From Haematobia irritans (lineage: Eukaryota; Arthropoda; Insecta; Diptera; Muscidae): a stretch of DNA of 64,000 nt. The notes below the pieces were generated by a model. The model searched no databases, was not told the DNA's origin, and saw only the letters and a program-made list of their open reading frames with translations. A program made the position numbers and the translations under genes. The DNA is taken from NCBI RefSeq assembly GCF_050003625.1, contig NC_134398.1:74701635-74765634 (forward strand), given 5' to 3'. Each line of letters starts with the position of its first letter. The stretch's first letter is position 1. Of the stretch, positions 33,085 to 43,558 are shown piece by piece.

Positions 33085-35943
33085 AATACTTCCGATAAGA
33101 ACATTTCTATAGTATATCAAAATGTAAGAGGTTTAAATACCAAAATTTCTACTCTTTACTCAGACAGTTTTGGTTTCGATTTTCATATAATTGCATTTAC
33201 TGAAACATGGCTTCAACCAAATGTTTATGATATGGAAATATTATGTTCAAAATACAGAATTTATAGACGCGATCGTGAAAGTAATGTAAGGAAAACAGGT
33301 GGTGGAATACTGATAGCAGTATCCACTGAAATTCCTTCTGAACAGATTCTGATTCAACATCTTAACGGTATTGAGATAGTTATGGTCAAAGTACTCTTCA
33401 GGAACATGTCTTTTTTAATTTCTTGTTCTTACATTCCACCTTCATCAGACGATGAAACTTATGCCCGTCACGTTTCGGCAATTTCATCCGCATTTCAATA
33501 TTTATCAGCATCTGATACTTTAATAGTTTTAGGCGATTTCAATATACCTTCGGCCTCCTGGTTACATTCTTCTGAATCTAACAGCTTAATTCCTATAATC
33601 TCAAATAATAATATTTCTAATAACTTTCTTAATTCATTACTAAATCTTGGCCTTTTTCAAATAAATAATATATTTAATTCACATGGCAAACTACTCGATC
33701 TAGTTTTTGTTAATGATACATCTAACATTCGTTTAGAATCGTTTCATGCTTTAACAAAACCGGAAGATCGATATCACCCTACTCTAATAATACATGTCGC
33801 TGCCCCAAATTCTCTGCCATCTAGAATCACTGGATCAAAGAAAGAGTATTGTTTTGCTAAAACCAATTATAATATGCTTAATTCATTACTTTCTGCCATA
33901 GTTTGGGACGATATTCTTGACTCTGGCAATATTACTGAATTATCGAACCGGTTTTATTCAGTTCTTCAAGATTGCATATCTAAATCAGTGCCACGATTTA
34001 CTGTGGACAACAATTCGGGACCACCTTGGAAGACCAGGGTCTTAATGAGACTAAAGAATAGAAAGAACAAAATGTTCAGAAAATTCAAGAAATCAGGTTC
34101 ATCTCTTGATTTTTCAAACTATTCAATAGCCCGTTCTAAATACAATCTGGAGAACAAACTGGCTCATCGAAACTATTTAAGTAGGATGAAGGAGCAACTT
34201 AGAGTTGACCCCAAGTCTTTCTATAAATTTGTGAATTCAAAACGTCAATCTAATACCCAACCGACATATCTTAAATATCAGTCACTAACCGCAGATAATG
34301 ATATTGACATTTCGGATTTATTCGCAGAATTCTTTGCTACGACTTATTCAGATAGATCATATGATTGTAGTAACACATACCCGTTTATAACTAGGAGTTT
34401 TGATCGAATCGATTTCTCCTACGTTCATGAAACTACCGTTTTAGATAACTTGAGGACTCTTAAGTCTTCATATAATGCTGGCCCCGATGGTATTCCGTCT
34501 TGTATCTTGAAACTGTGTGCTGATAAACTTTCATATCCTCTATCGTTATTGTTTAATAGTTCATTAAAGTCAGGAGTTCTTCCAGATATATGGAAACGAT
34601 CTTATATTATCCCTTTGTACAAATCAGGTGACCGAAACGACGTATGCAATTATCGAGGTATCTCAAATCTTAGCGCTATCCCTAAGTTGATGGAGAAAAT
34701 ATTAACTAATTCTATAACCCACCAGATTTCATCATTATTATCTACAAGCCAACATGGTTTTAGAAGAAAAAGATCGACTATAACAAACCTTTTAGAATTT
34801 ACTTGCTTGGTAAACGATGCTTTTAGAAATCGCTTGCAAACTGATACTATCTACACTGATTTCAGTAAAGCATTCGACAAAGTTAATCATGCTCTCCTTC
34901 TACGGAAGTTAGATATGATTGGCTTTAGCAATTCTTTATTGAAATGGTTTCAATCGTATTTAATCGGTCGGACACAGTGTGTTAAGTTCGGCAATGCGAC
35001 ATCAAGATATGTCTCCGTTACGTCGGGTGTTCCCCAGGGCAGTCATCTCGGGCCAGTTTTATTCTGTTTATTTATTAATGATTTACCATCGATTATAAAA
35101 TATTCTAATATACTTATGTTCGCTGATGATGTAAAATTATTTCGATCATTTAATGATCCCGTCGATCAATATTATCTACAGATTGATCTAGATAACTTCT
35201 CCAATTGGTGTTAATTGAACTTAATGGAGTTAAATACCTCGAAATGTAAGTTAATGCGCTTCTCGAGAGGCACTGTATATGATTCAAGTTATATTATCGG
35301 TTCTACCAGGCTGGAGGCGGTTGATTCTTTCAAGGATCTTGGATTGTTAATGGATCAGCGTCTGAACTTCCGTCAACACATTTCTATGGCCATTAGTAAA
35401 GCATATGTTACTCTAGGATTTATGAAACGATGGAGTAAGGAGTTTAGAGATTATTCAGTTACTAAGATATTATACACTACATTAGTACGAAGCCATCTTG
35501 AGTATGGTTCCATAATTTGGGATCCATATTACACCATCCACTCGGACAAGATAGAATCTGTGCAGAAGCAATTTCTTTTATTCTGCCTACGACACAGAGG
35601 CTGGGATCCCCAGTCTTTACCATCATATGAATTTCGTTTGAATCTTATAAAATTACCCTCATTGTCAAGTCGCAGGACAATGTTAAATATCTGTTATATA
35701 ATGAATATAATTCAAGGTGAGATTGAATCAGAGTTTCTTCTCAACAGGCTTGCCTTCAATGTACCTATTAGGCCCACGAGGAATTTTGAACCATTAAAAA
35801 TTCTATATCATAGAACAAACTTTGCAAATAATGATCCTTTTCGAAGATTATGCGCGCAATTCAACAAATATTATAACCTTATAGATCTGTCTGAGAATCG
35901 AGTAACATTAAAGAGAAACATTATCTTGCACTTGAACAGATAA
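33085..35943 (+). pseudogene. CR1-like ORF2, endonuclease-RT with one in-frame stop
   Basis: The frame is open from before 33085 (NISIVYQNVRGLNTK), so translation probably starts upstream of the first Met at 33232. Endonuclease motifs: AFTETWL, VLGDFNIPSASW, GKLLDLVFVN. RT motifs: YNAGPDGIPSCILKLCADKL, NYRGISNLSAIPKLMEKI, YTDFSKAFDKVNHALL, SGVPQGSHLGPVLF and FADD (35119-35130). A single TAA at 35212-35214 after NFSNWC interrupts it, and the same frame continues to 35943. Otherwise the enzyme looks complete. Confidence 0.85.
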
Positions 35944-35999
35944 ATTAGTTGTACATAGTAGTCTGTAAGGATTTTGTATCTATAGACGTAATAAAATAA

Positions 36000-36025
36000 A
36001 AAAAAAAAAAAAAAAAAAAAAAAAA
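36000..36025 (+). repeat. Poly(A) tail of the CR1-like LINE
   Basis: AATAAAATAAA at about 35990 precedes an A tract of about 26 bp. It marks the 3' end of the LINE and the return to gypsy A sequence. Confidence 0.85.
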
Positions 36026-36099
36026 CAGAAACGAAGTTTATGAGTTCGCTCTCCGTTAAAAAAAACTGAAGATTTGAAATGACATTTCGTTAAGGAAAA

Positions 36100-36892
36100 A
36101 TTTATTCCGCAACACGCTACATATTGACAATGCAATGTGAATTGACCAAGTATGTTATAGCCGTTCCTATGGAGACTAAAGAAGCCAAGTCGATAGCAAA
36201 ATGTTTGAATGAAAACCTAATTTTGCAATATGGGATATTCAAAACTTTGAAATCCGATAGAGGCACTGAATTTGTGAACGATTTGATGAATGAAATGTGC
36301 AAACTATTACGGATTGAACAAAGTTTTTCTACACCATATCACCACGAAACCTTCGGAACAGTCGAAAGAAACCATAGAGTTCTAAATGAATACTTTTTGT
36401 CATATGTAAATGACGATCATTGGAATGAGTGGATACCGTATTATGCATTCGCATATAACATACCACCACATGTTGATACAGGGTATTCACCATTCGAACT
36501 ATTTTTTGGTAAATTACCGACAATACCAGGGGAAAACATAATAAACGCTGAAAAGGTTTATGACTTAAATAATTACGCAAACGAGCTGAAATTGAGACTA
36601 AAAATTTCTATTGAAAATGCCACGAAACTAGTAGAACAAGTGAAAATTAAGAGAAGCCAGAACTCTTTAACAAATACAAATAGGATAGACCTCAGAATAG
36701 TTTATTTAGTTTTAGTACAAAAGGAAAATAGAAACAAGATCAGCCACCTTACCATGGTCCCTATAGAATATCAAATATAGATAATTTACATGTAACACTA
36801 CAAATAGATAATAAAGAAAAAATTGTACACAAAAGTTTATTAAAAATACCAAAGTTAATGATGATATTTCTAACATGTATGTATTCTTTTTA
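36100..36892 (+). pseudogene. Gypsy A integrase core and C-terminus
   Basis: The frame enters at RYILTMQCELTKYVIAVP, just downstream of where the first catalytic Asp should lie, so that residue is lost. LKSDRGTEFVND holds the second Asp and FGTVERNHRVL the Glu. WNEWIPYYAFAYN and TGYSPFELFFGKLP follow. A shift near 36715 moves the C-terminus (YHGPYRISNIDNLHVTLQ) to another frame, ending at about 36892. A purine tract (about 37061-37073) and the 3' LTR come next; no envelope gene is seen. Confidence 0.8.
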
Positions 36893-37073
36893 AAAATATC
36901 ACTTAGCAAGCCACTTATATCTAGTATCACAAATCAAAGAAAGCTCTGTAAAGTAAAACATAAATTTGTAAACAAACCTCTGCAATACAACACAATAAAT
37001 ATAATATTACAAAAATGTACCCAATTTGTTCTATGAAATATCCAAATTGTGTACATTTCTCTTAAGGCGAGGG

Positions 37074-37191
37074 TGTAGTGTGACCAAACACACATTCCAC
37101 TTCTTCCCCCTTTATCTTCACTTACACATGCATTCCTATCAGCATAAAGTACTCTATTTTTGATTCACTTGCATTTTCAGTGCATTCATAT
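37074..37191 (+). repeat. Gypsy A 3' LTR, first part
   Basis: Begins TGTAGTGTGACC directly after the purine-rich 'aaggcgaggg'. It is cut by gypsy C, whose 4-bp target duplication ATAT stands at 37188-37191 and 42513-42516. Confidence 0.65.
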
Positions 37192-37759
37192 TGTTACGAA
37201 TTTGATAATTATAGATTTAAGTTTATTTAAATTAGTTTCCGTTAATTTAAATTTCAAATTGTAACGATAAAATTTCGTTATAACTTGTTGGAATCATCTA
37301 TTCATTTTCTAGTACTTTCCTGAATTTCTTTTATGTTCTTTTGTTTGCTTATTTTCATGTAAGTTCTCACTCTCTTTGATAACCCCTTTGCTATTGTCAT
37401 TGTTTTTGTTCTTGTAGTAATGCGAGCGCATATCTATGTGAGTGTGTGTGTGTTTGGCAGCCACAAGATGAATGACTTAATGGACGTGGATTCTTCTAGC
37501 GTTGTCAAAGAATGTTTTGGCGTTGCCAGAATATTGTAGTGCTGCCAGAATGTTCTCGTATTGCAACACCGTCATATATAAAAGCGCTCGCATGCTGCTA
37601 ACGAGTCAGTCTTAATTAAAGCGTCAAACGAATAACTTCAGTGTGAACGAATTGTAAAGTGTGAAGTCATAGTAAATAAATTGTAGATTGTCGTTATTTA
37701 AAAGAACTGTGTTTTAATTGTCGGGTAATTAAAAAACGCCTAAATATAAAAACGTAACA
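37192..37759 (+). repeat. Gypsy C 5' LTR
   Basis: Starts tgttacgaatttgataatt and ends aaaaacgtaaca. It carries a TATA box, an initiator and a polyadenylation signal (AATAAA, 37675-37680). Confidence 0.92.
37575..37611 (+). promoter_or_regulatory. Core promoter of gypsy C LTR (TATA plus initiator)
   Basis: TATATAAAAG at 37575-37584 and the insect initiator TCAGTC at 37606-37611, about 33 bp apart. The same pair is in the 3' LTR at 42328-42337 and 42359-42364. Transcription probably starts at the A of TCAGTC. Confidence 0.8.
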
Positions 37760-37761
37760 AT

Positions 37762-37775
37762 TGGTGTCGGAAGTG
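37762..37775 (+). promoter_or_regulatory. Candidate primer-binding site of gypsy C
   Basis: TGGTGTCGGAAGTG lies two bases inside the 5' LTR edge, where the tRNA primer should pair. It resembles sites used with a leucine tRNA, but the match was not tested. Confidence 0.6.
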
Positions 37776-37800
37776 AAATAACGAAAACAAAAATCTACAA

Positions 37801-38048
37801 TGAAGTTTAATGAGCTTCGTGTGGAAGACTTAAAAAAGGAATTGAGCAAACGGGAGCTGCCGACAACAGGCAATAAGGCCCAGCTTCCAAAGCGTCTACT
37901 GGAAGAGTTTGAACGGCGTAATATGGACATTGCGACGCATGAGTTTGATTATAAGGAAGACATTGATGAATCAATACTCGTCAATACAAGCAGTGTAGAA
38001 ACTCCATCTGTGGCTTCGAGTGTTGTGGATTACACATCAATGTTTTGA
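37801..38048 (+). pseudogene. SAP-domain N-terminus of gypsy C Gag
   Basis: The first ATG after the primer site opens an 82-residue frame whose residues 3-40 fit a SAP domain: LRVEDLKKELSKRELPTTG, then AQLPKRLLEEFERRN. SAP domains bind AT-rich or scaffold DNA. The stop at 38046-38048 is followed, in the next frame, by the rest of gag, so a single shift probably separated them. Position and spacing argue that the SAP domain was the head of Gag. Confidence 0.7.
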
Positions 38049-38053
38049 GCAAC

Positions 38054-39236
38054 ATGATGGAAGAAGACTCTAGAAAAATCATGGATGAGAATTCTAGAAA
38101 AATGGAAGAAAATTCTAGAAAATTGCTGAAAGAAAATTCTAGAAAATTGCTGAAAGAAAATGCCCTACAAATGGAAGCAAATTCTAGATAAATGGAAGAA
38201 AATTCTAGAAAATTGGAAGAAAAATTCGACGAAAATTCTAGAATGGTCAACGAAAAATTACAACAAATTTCTGAAGGCATGGAGAAACGTGTGGACCATA
38301 TAGAAAATCAAATTGTGGAATTGGATAAGAAAGTTCTTTCCGTGGATGAGAAAATTATGGTTCATGATGAGAAGTTTCTGCACATCGAGAAAAAAATGTC
38401 AGAGCTGGAAATTAAAGGTGGTCCAGTGCGCGTCATCGAGGGCTCAAAAATCAAAACTCCTGTTTTCGATGGCTCAACGTCATTTGATGTCTTCAAATTC
38501 CAATTCAAAATGGTTGCTTGTAGAAATTTGTGGAATTACGATGATAAAGCAATTGAACTTCTATTGGCATTAAAGGGCAATGCTGCTGATGTGATACAAA
38601 GAAATAACTATAATGAAGTAATAGCGGCACTTCAACGCAAGTATGGTGGAGAGCACAAGCAGGACATCTTCAGAATGGAATTGAGAGGAAGAATCCAGAA
38701 ATCGAATGAAACCCTACAAGATTTCGCAACAGAAGTTGAGCGGCTAGTGCTTTTGGCATACCCAGGAGAGAGTCACCCACTTGTGGACCGCATCAAAATT
38801 GAGACTTTTGTGAATGGCATTCGAGACCCTGAGATAAAATGTGCAACCTATGCCGCACAAAAAGCTACATTCACAGAAACAGTAACATTTGCACTTGTAC
38901 AAGAGACTGCGAGATTGCTGGCACGGCCTCAAATATATTGAATTGGTAAAAGAGGCTCTAAAGCAGATAATGCAAGAAATGAAGCAGCAGGCAAATAAAT
39001 CTAGAATAAAATGCTATAACTGTGATAAGGCTGGACATCTTTCCCGGGAATGTAAAGCGTGGCGTAAAACGTCGGGGTCAATCTCGCAATCTCCATTAAA
39101 CAATAATCAGAAGAAGGCGATCACAAAGCCAAGCGACTTAAATTCAAATTTTGCGGATAATAGAAAAGGTGGCAAACAAGTTATTGATCAAGCCTTGACA
39201 CGACGGCATTGCAATGTAGAAAACAGACGCTACTAA
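38054..39236 (+). pseudogene. Gypsy C gag body
   Basis: After ATG at 38054 come repeats of the type (M/K)EENSRKL encoded by a short tandem array (about 38060-38215), a TAA at 38189-38191, a coiled-coil-like region (RVDHIENQIVELDKKVLSVD), a capsid region (KTPVFDGSTSFDVFKFQFK; LKGNAADVI; LQRKYGGEHKQDIF; TLQDFATEVERLVLLAYPGE) and, after a shift near 38935, a zinc knuckle CYNCDKAGHLSREC (about 39020). The frame is lost at 39236 just before the deletion that removed protease-RT-RNase H. Confidence 0.8.
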
Positions 39237-41936
39237 GGCTGAACCAAAGGAGACAGTTGTAAATGTCAGGCAGTTACACATCGAATCTGGCACAGACTGG
39301 TCAACAGAGCAACGTAAAGATCCCATTCTGAGAAAAATTATTTCGGCAAAACAAGAAAATAAGAAACCCAGCAAGAAAGACATCGCAGCCGAAAGTCCAC
39401 TTATGAAAGCATACTGGGCTCAATGGGATAGTTTAGTTCTAGTCAATGGATCCCTGCAACATAAATGGGAAAGCGAAGGTGGCAAGAGCAGCCGAAATTT
39501 GATCATCGTTCCAGATTCCAACATAAGAGACGTTTTGGCGGAGTTCCATAATGGTCCCAGTGGAGGTCATCTGGGAATAACCAAAAGTCGGGCGGGACCG
39601 ACTATATTATACCCTGCACCACTTTGTAGATCTAAATTTTCGATACCATATCACATCCGTCAAATGTGTTGGGGGCTATATATAAAGGTTTGTCCCAAAT
39701 ACATACATTTAAATACCACTCGATCTGGACAGAATTTGATAGACTTCTACAAAATCTATAGACTCAAAATTTAAGTCGGCTAATGCACTAGGGTGGAACA
39801 CAATGTTAGTAAAAAAAATATGGGAAACGTTTAAATCTGAAGCCATTTTAAGGAAACTTCGCAAAAGTTTATTTATGATTTATCGCTCGATATATATGTA
39901 TTAGAGGTTTAGGAAAATTAGAGCCATTTTTACAACTTTTCGACTAAGCAGTGGCGATTTTACAAGGAAAATGTTGGTATTTTGACCATTTTTGTCGAAA
40001 TCAGAGAAACATATATATGGGAGCTATATCTAAATCTGAACCGATTTCAACCAAGTCTGGCACGCATAGCAACAATGCTAATTCTACTCTCTGTGCAAAA
40101 TTTTAACTAAATCGGAGGAAAAAATTGGTCTCTGTGGTCATATGAGTGTAAATCGGGCGAAAGCTATATATGGGAGCTATATCTAAATCTGAACCGATTT
40201 CAACCAAATTTGGCACGCATAGCCACAATGCTAATTCTACTCCCTGTGCAAAATTTCAACTAAATCGGAGCAAAAATTGGCCTCTGTGGTCATATGAGTG
40301 TCAATCGGACGAAAGCTATATATGGGAGATATATCTAAATCTGAACCGATTTCAACCAAATTTGGCACACATAGCTACAATGCTAATTCTACTCCCAGTG
40401 CAAAATTTCAACTAAATCGGTGCTAAAGATTGGCCTCTGTGGTCATATGAGTGTAAATCGGGCGAACGATATATATGGGAGCTATATCTAAATCTGAACC
40501 GATTGCAATAAAATTTTGCACACTTGACTACACTGCTAATTCTACTCCCTGTGCAAAATTTCAACCTAATTGGGGTAAAACTCTGGCTTCTGGGACCGTA
40601 TTAGTGCATATCGGGCGAAAGATATATACGGGAGCTATATCTAAATCTGAACCGATTTCAATGAAATGGCACACTTGACTATAGTACTAATTGTTCTTCT
40701 TGTGCAAAATTTTAAGCCAATTAGGGTAAAACTCTGGCTTCTGGGGCCATATAAGTCCATATTGGGCGAAATATATATATGGGAGCTATATCTAAATCTG
40801 AACCGATTTGTTCCAAAATCAATAGGGATCTATTCTGAGCCGAAACACATACTTGTGCCAAATTTGAAGTCGATTGGACTAAAAGTGCGACCTAGACTTT
40901 GATTACAAAATGTGTTCACGGACAGACGGACATGGCTATATCGACTCAGGAGCCCACCCTGACCATTTTTGCCAAAGACACCATGTGTCTATCTCGTCTC
41001 CTTCTGGGTGTTGCAAACATATGCACTAACTTATAATACCCTGTTCCACAGTGTGGAGCCCCGTTTGAAAGAATAGCAATGGACGTGGCAGGCCCTTTCC
41101 CAGTAAGTGATTCTGGAAACCGTTATGTCCTTGTGGTCATGGATTACTTCAGCAAATGGCCGGAGGTGTATGCAATTCCAAACCAAGAGGCAAAAACGAT
41201 TGTGGATGTGGTCAACAAAAACTGGATATGTCGCTACGGTGTGCCTTCCGAGATTCACTCAGACCAGGGAAGAAATTTTGAATCGGCCATATTCAAAGAG
41301 ATGTGTGAATCCCTTGGTATCAAGAAAACGAGGACTTCGCCATTACATCCACAATCCGATGGCATGGTAGAAAGGTTTAATCGCACTCTGGAGGAACATC
41401 TTCGAAAAGTAGTGGACAACGGCCAGAGGGACTGGGACGAGCATATACCAAAGTTTTTGCTGTCGTATAGATCTGCCATTCATGATTCCACCTCTCGAAC
41501 ACCGGCCAATGTTCTATTCGGAACTGAGTTGAAGTTGCCTGGAGATCTGATATTCGGCGCTAAACCTAATGAGCTCGCCATGGAAGAAAACAGAAACGAC
41601 ATCCCAAACACTTTCGGTGAAGTTCACGAATCAGTGCGCAACAAAATAAAAATGGTCAGCAACAGAATGAAGGCGAGATACGATCGTGCTGTAAATACTG
41701 AGGGCTTCCAAGAAGAAGAATTGGTTCTGCTATTTAACCCGCAACGAAAGAAAGGATTGTGTCCTAAACTGCAAACACAGTGGGAAGGCCCATACAAAGT
41801 CATCAAGAAGATCAATGATGTTGTATACCGGATTCAGAAGGACGACAGCCCTAGATCAAAGATGAAAGTTGTACATCTGGAACGATTGGCTCCTTACGGA
41901 ACAGGTTCTGTGCCTGTTCGGGACGAACATGCTTAA
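39237..41936 (+). pseudogene. Gypsy C integrase, interrupted by H3
   Basis: The pre-integrase part (TDWSTEQRKDPILRKI; MKAYWAQWDSLVLVNG; FHNGPSGGHLGITKS) is cut by H3. After H3 the core resumes at GAPFERIAMDVAGPFP (Asp), HSDQGRNF (Asp) and GMVERFN (Glu, 35 residues after the second Asp), then the GPY-type region (QWEGPYKVIKKINDVVYRI) and stop at 41936. The zinc-binding region between the two parts is missing, so a deletion accompanied or followed the H3 insertion. The core frame 41079-41936 is open. Confidence 0.85.
39593..41055 (+). mobile_element. Helentron/DINE-1-like element H3
   Basis: Starts 'aaagtcgggcgggaccgact', which is the reverse complement of the right end of H1, so the same family in opposite orientation. 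It contains about six units of roughly 152 bp ('gggagctatatctaaatctg' near 40020, 40170, 40325, 40477, 40632, 40785), a GGACAGACGGAC tract (40919-40931) and the first arm of the terminal hairpin (about 41036). The outer hairpin arm is lost at the junction with integrase. Confidence 0.65.
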
Positions 41937-41947
41937 GCGGGAGGCAG
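41934..41947 (+). promoter_or_regulatory. Polypurine tract of gypsy C
   Basis: 'taagcgggaggcag' abuts the 3' LTR start and overlaps the integrase stop codon; expected plus-strand primer site. Confidence 0.75.
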
Positions 41948-42512
41948 TGTTACGAATTTGATAATTATAGATTTAAGTTTATTTAAATTAATTTCCGTTA
42001 ATTTAAATTTCAAATTGTAACGATAAAATTTCGTTATAACTTGTTGGAATCATCTATTCATTTTCTAGTACTTTCCTGAATTTCTTTTATGTTCTTTTGT
42101 TTGCTTATTTTCATGTAAGTTCTCACTCTCTTTGATAACAACCCCTTTGCTATTGTCATTGTTTTTGTTCTTGTAGTAATGCGAGCGCATATCTATGTGA
42201 GTGTGTATGTGTTTGGTAGCCACCAGATGAATGACTTAATGGATTCTTCTAGCGTTGTCAAAGAATGTTCTGGCGTTGCCAGAATATTGTAGTGCTGCCA
42301 GAATGTTCTCGTATTGCAACACCGTCATATATAAAAGCGCTCGCATGCTGCTAACGAGTCAGTCTTAATTAAAGCGTCAAACGAATAACTTCAGTGTGAA
42401 CGAATTGTAAAGTGTGAAGTCATAGTAAATAAATTGTAGATTGTCGTTATTTAAAAGAACTGTGTTTTAATTGTCGGGTAATTAAAAAACGCCTATATAT
42501 AAAAACGTAACA
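41948..42512 (+). repeat. Gypsy C 3' LTR
   Basis: 565 bp, about 1% substituted relative to the 5' LTR, plus a 6-bp and a 3-bp indel. It holds the same TATA (42328) and initiator (42359). Confidence 0.92.
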
Positions 42513-42516
42513 ATAT

Positions 42517-42980
42517 TTTGTTTTGTTGACGCAGGTCAGTCACACACTTGGTGGTGACTGAGTTGAATGCACTCAGTAGAGTTCCAGTAGAGTTGGTGGC
42601 ATGTGACACTTTTCATTGGTTTAGAGTTTCCAGTTGGGATTGCATACATTGTTTTGTATGTAGACCAAATACATGAACTCAGAATTGAGTCAAATGACCA
42701 CCAATAGGAATTAAGAAAGACCTGCATCTCAAAGAAAGTAAAAGTATTTGTATAAGTAAAAATCGATTTTACTTAGAAATATATGCACGTGTTAGTGAGC
42801 CCCATAGTTCTAAACTCCATTCATTGAATATGTATTAGTATATTTCCACTCAATAATAAATAATTCTAATTCCCAAAATTTGTATAAATAGAATGCATTT
42901 TTCAAAATAAAGTCAGAAAAATATTACACAGAGCCTAATCAACCGGCTTTTATTTTTCTCTGTTGAAGTGGCACTGTATA
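42517..42980 (+). repeat. Gypsy A 3' LTR, second part
   Basis: Continuation of the LTR split by gypsy C. It contains TATAAATA at 42883-42890 and AATAAA at 42906-42911. The right border (near 'gtggcactgta') is approximate because the partner LTR is not in the window. Confidence 0.5.
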
Positions 42981-43183
42981 GTGCGTGCAACCAAATTAGC
43001 TGGTCTGGTGGCGCTCTTAAGCGCCGGCCAAAAATCGGGTAGGTAGGGACTTAGGACCCTCAATCCAAATCCTTTTTCTTAATTTGTTTGAACGCCCGCC
43101 TACCCCACGGCAAGCATTACACACTACACACACCCTTAACTAACAGTTTGCGCGCTTAATTTTTCTATAAAAGGTGGCAAACA
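42981..43183. other. Short single-copy stretch
   Basis: No gene seen. A TATAAAAGG stands at 43166-43174, shortly before the start of the repeated block whose other half is at 45001; it might belong to a promoter there, but nothing else supports it. Confidence 0.3.
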
Positions 43184-43229
43184 TAGCGGCCACACAACAA
43201 GAGATTACCCCCGACTTGCCTTGGACTAA

Positions 43230-43335
43230 TGGCTGAAAACGGACGACTATTTGACGAAAGAGGCAGACTTATGTACTACCATAGACGACACAGGACGGAT
43301 GACATATACGACATTGTTTATGACCCGACACAATA
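43230..43335 (+). pseudogene. J6 ORF2 C-terminus
   Basis: 34 codons ending in RLMYYHRRHRTDDIYDIVYD and stop, the same YHRR...VY...Q ending as J1-J5. Only the extreme C-terminus survives because of 5' truncation. Confidence 0.75.
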
Positions 43336-43558
43336 GGCCTATTCTAGGACATAGAAATTGTAAATATTGTAAATATGTAGATAATTAAATTGAATTTTCC
43401 ATTTTTTGTTCATTTATTATTGTAAATAGTTGTATTTTTAGTTAAATAGTTGTAAGTTAGTATTAGTCACCGTAGTAGTAATTGCCAGTTTTTACCCCTT
43501 TTCCGGACAAGAGACGACTTAGGGGTGCGATATCGCAATGGAAATTTAGAGGCAAATA

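Larger units (their letters stand above)
32100..36025 (+). mobile_element. CR1-like non-LTR retrotransposon, nearly intact
   Basis: Two ORFs (32144-33082 and about 33085-35943) are followed by a short 3' UTR and a 25-bp A tract. ORF1 carries a PHD-type zinc finger, common in CR1-group and related insect LINEs; the RT has FADD rather than YADD. It is the best preserved autonomous-type LINE in the window, with one nonsense codon seen. The 5' border is not precisely located. Confidence 0.8.
37192..42512 (+). mobile_element. Gypsy-type LTR element C, internally deleted
   Basis: Two LTRs of 568 and 565 bp, each TGTTAC...GTAACA, flanked by the direct repeat ATAT. Inside are a SAP-domain ORF, gag with a zinc knuckle, and integrase; protease, RT and RNase H are missing, and H3 has entered the integrase. 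The LTRs differ by about six substitutions and two small indels, so insertion was recent. Such a copy could move only with enzymes from an intact relative. Confidence 0.9.
22200..42980 (+). mobile_element. Gypsy-type LTR element A, opened by nested insertions
   Basis: Three separated pieces appear to belong to one 17.6-like element: RT end plus RNase H (22205-22974), integrase to the protein end (36100-36892), and a 3' LTR (37074-37191 and 42517-about 42980). Between the first two lie H4, LTR element B and the CR1-like LINE; the LTR is split by gypsy C. The 5' part is absent. That the pieces are one copy is inferred from order, strand and complementary domain content. Confidence 0.6.

Noticed and set aside
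43166..43174. TATAAAAGG as a host gene promoter
   Set aside because: No initiator or downstream host coding sequence; the following DNA is a repeated block and a LINE insertion.
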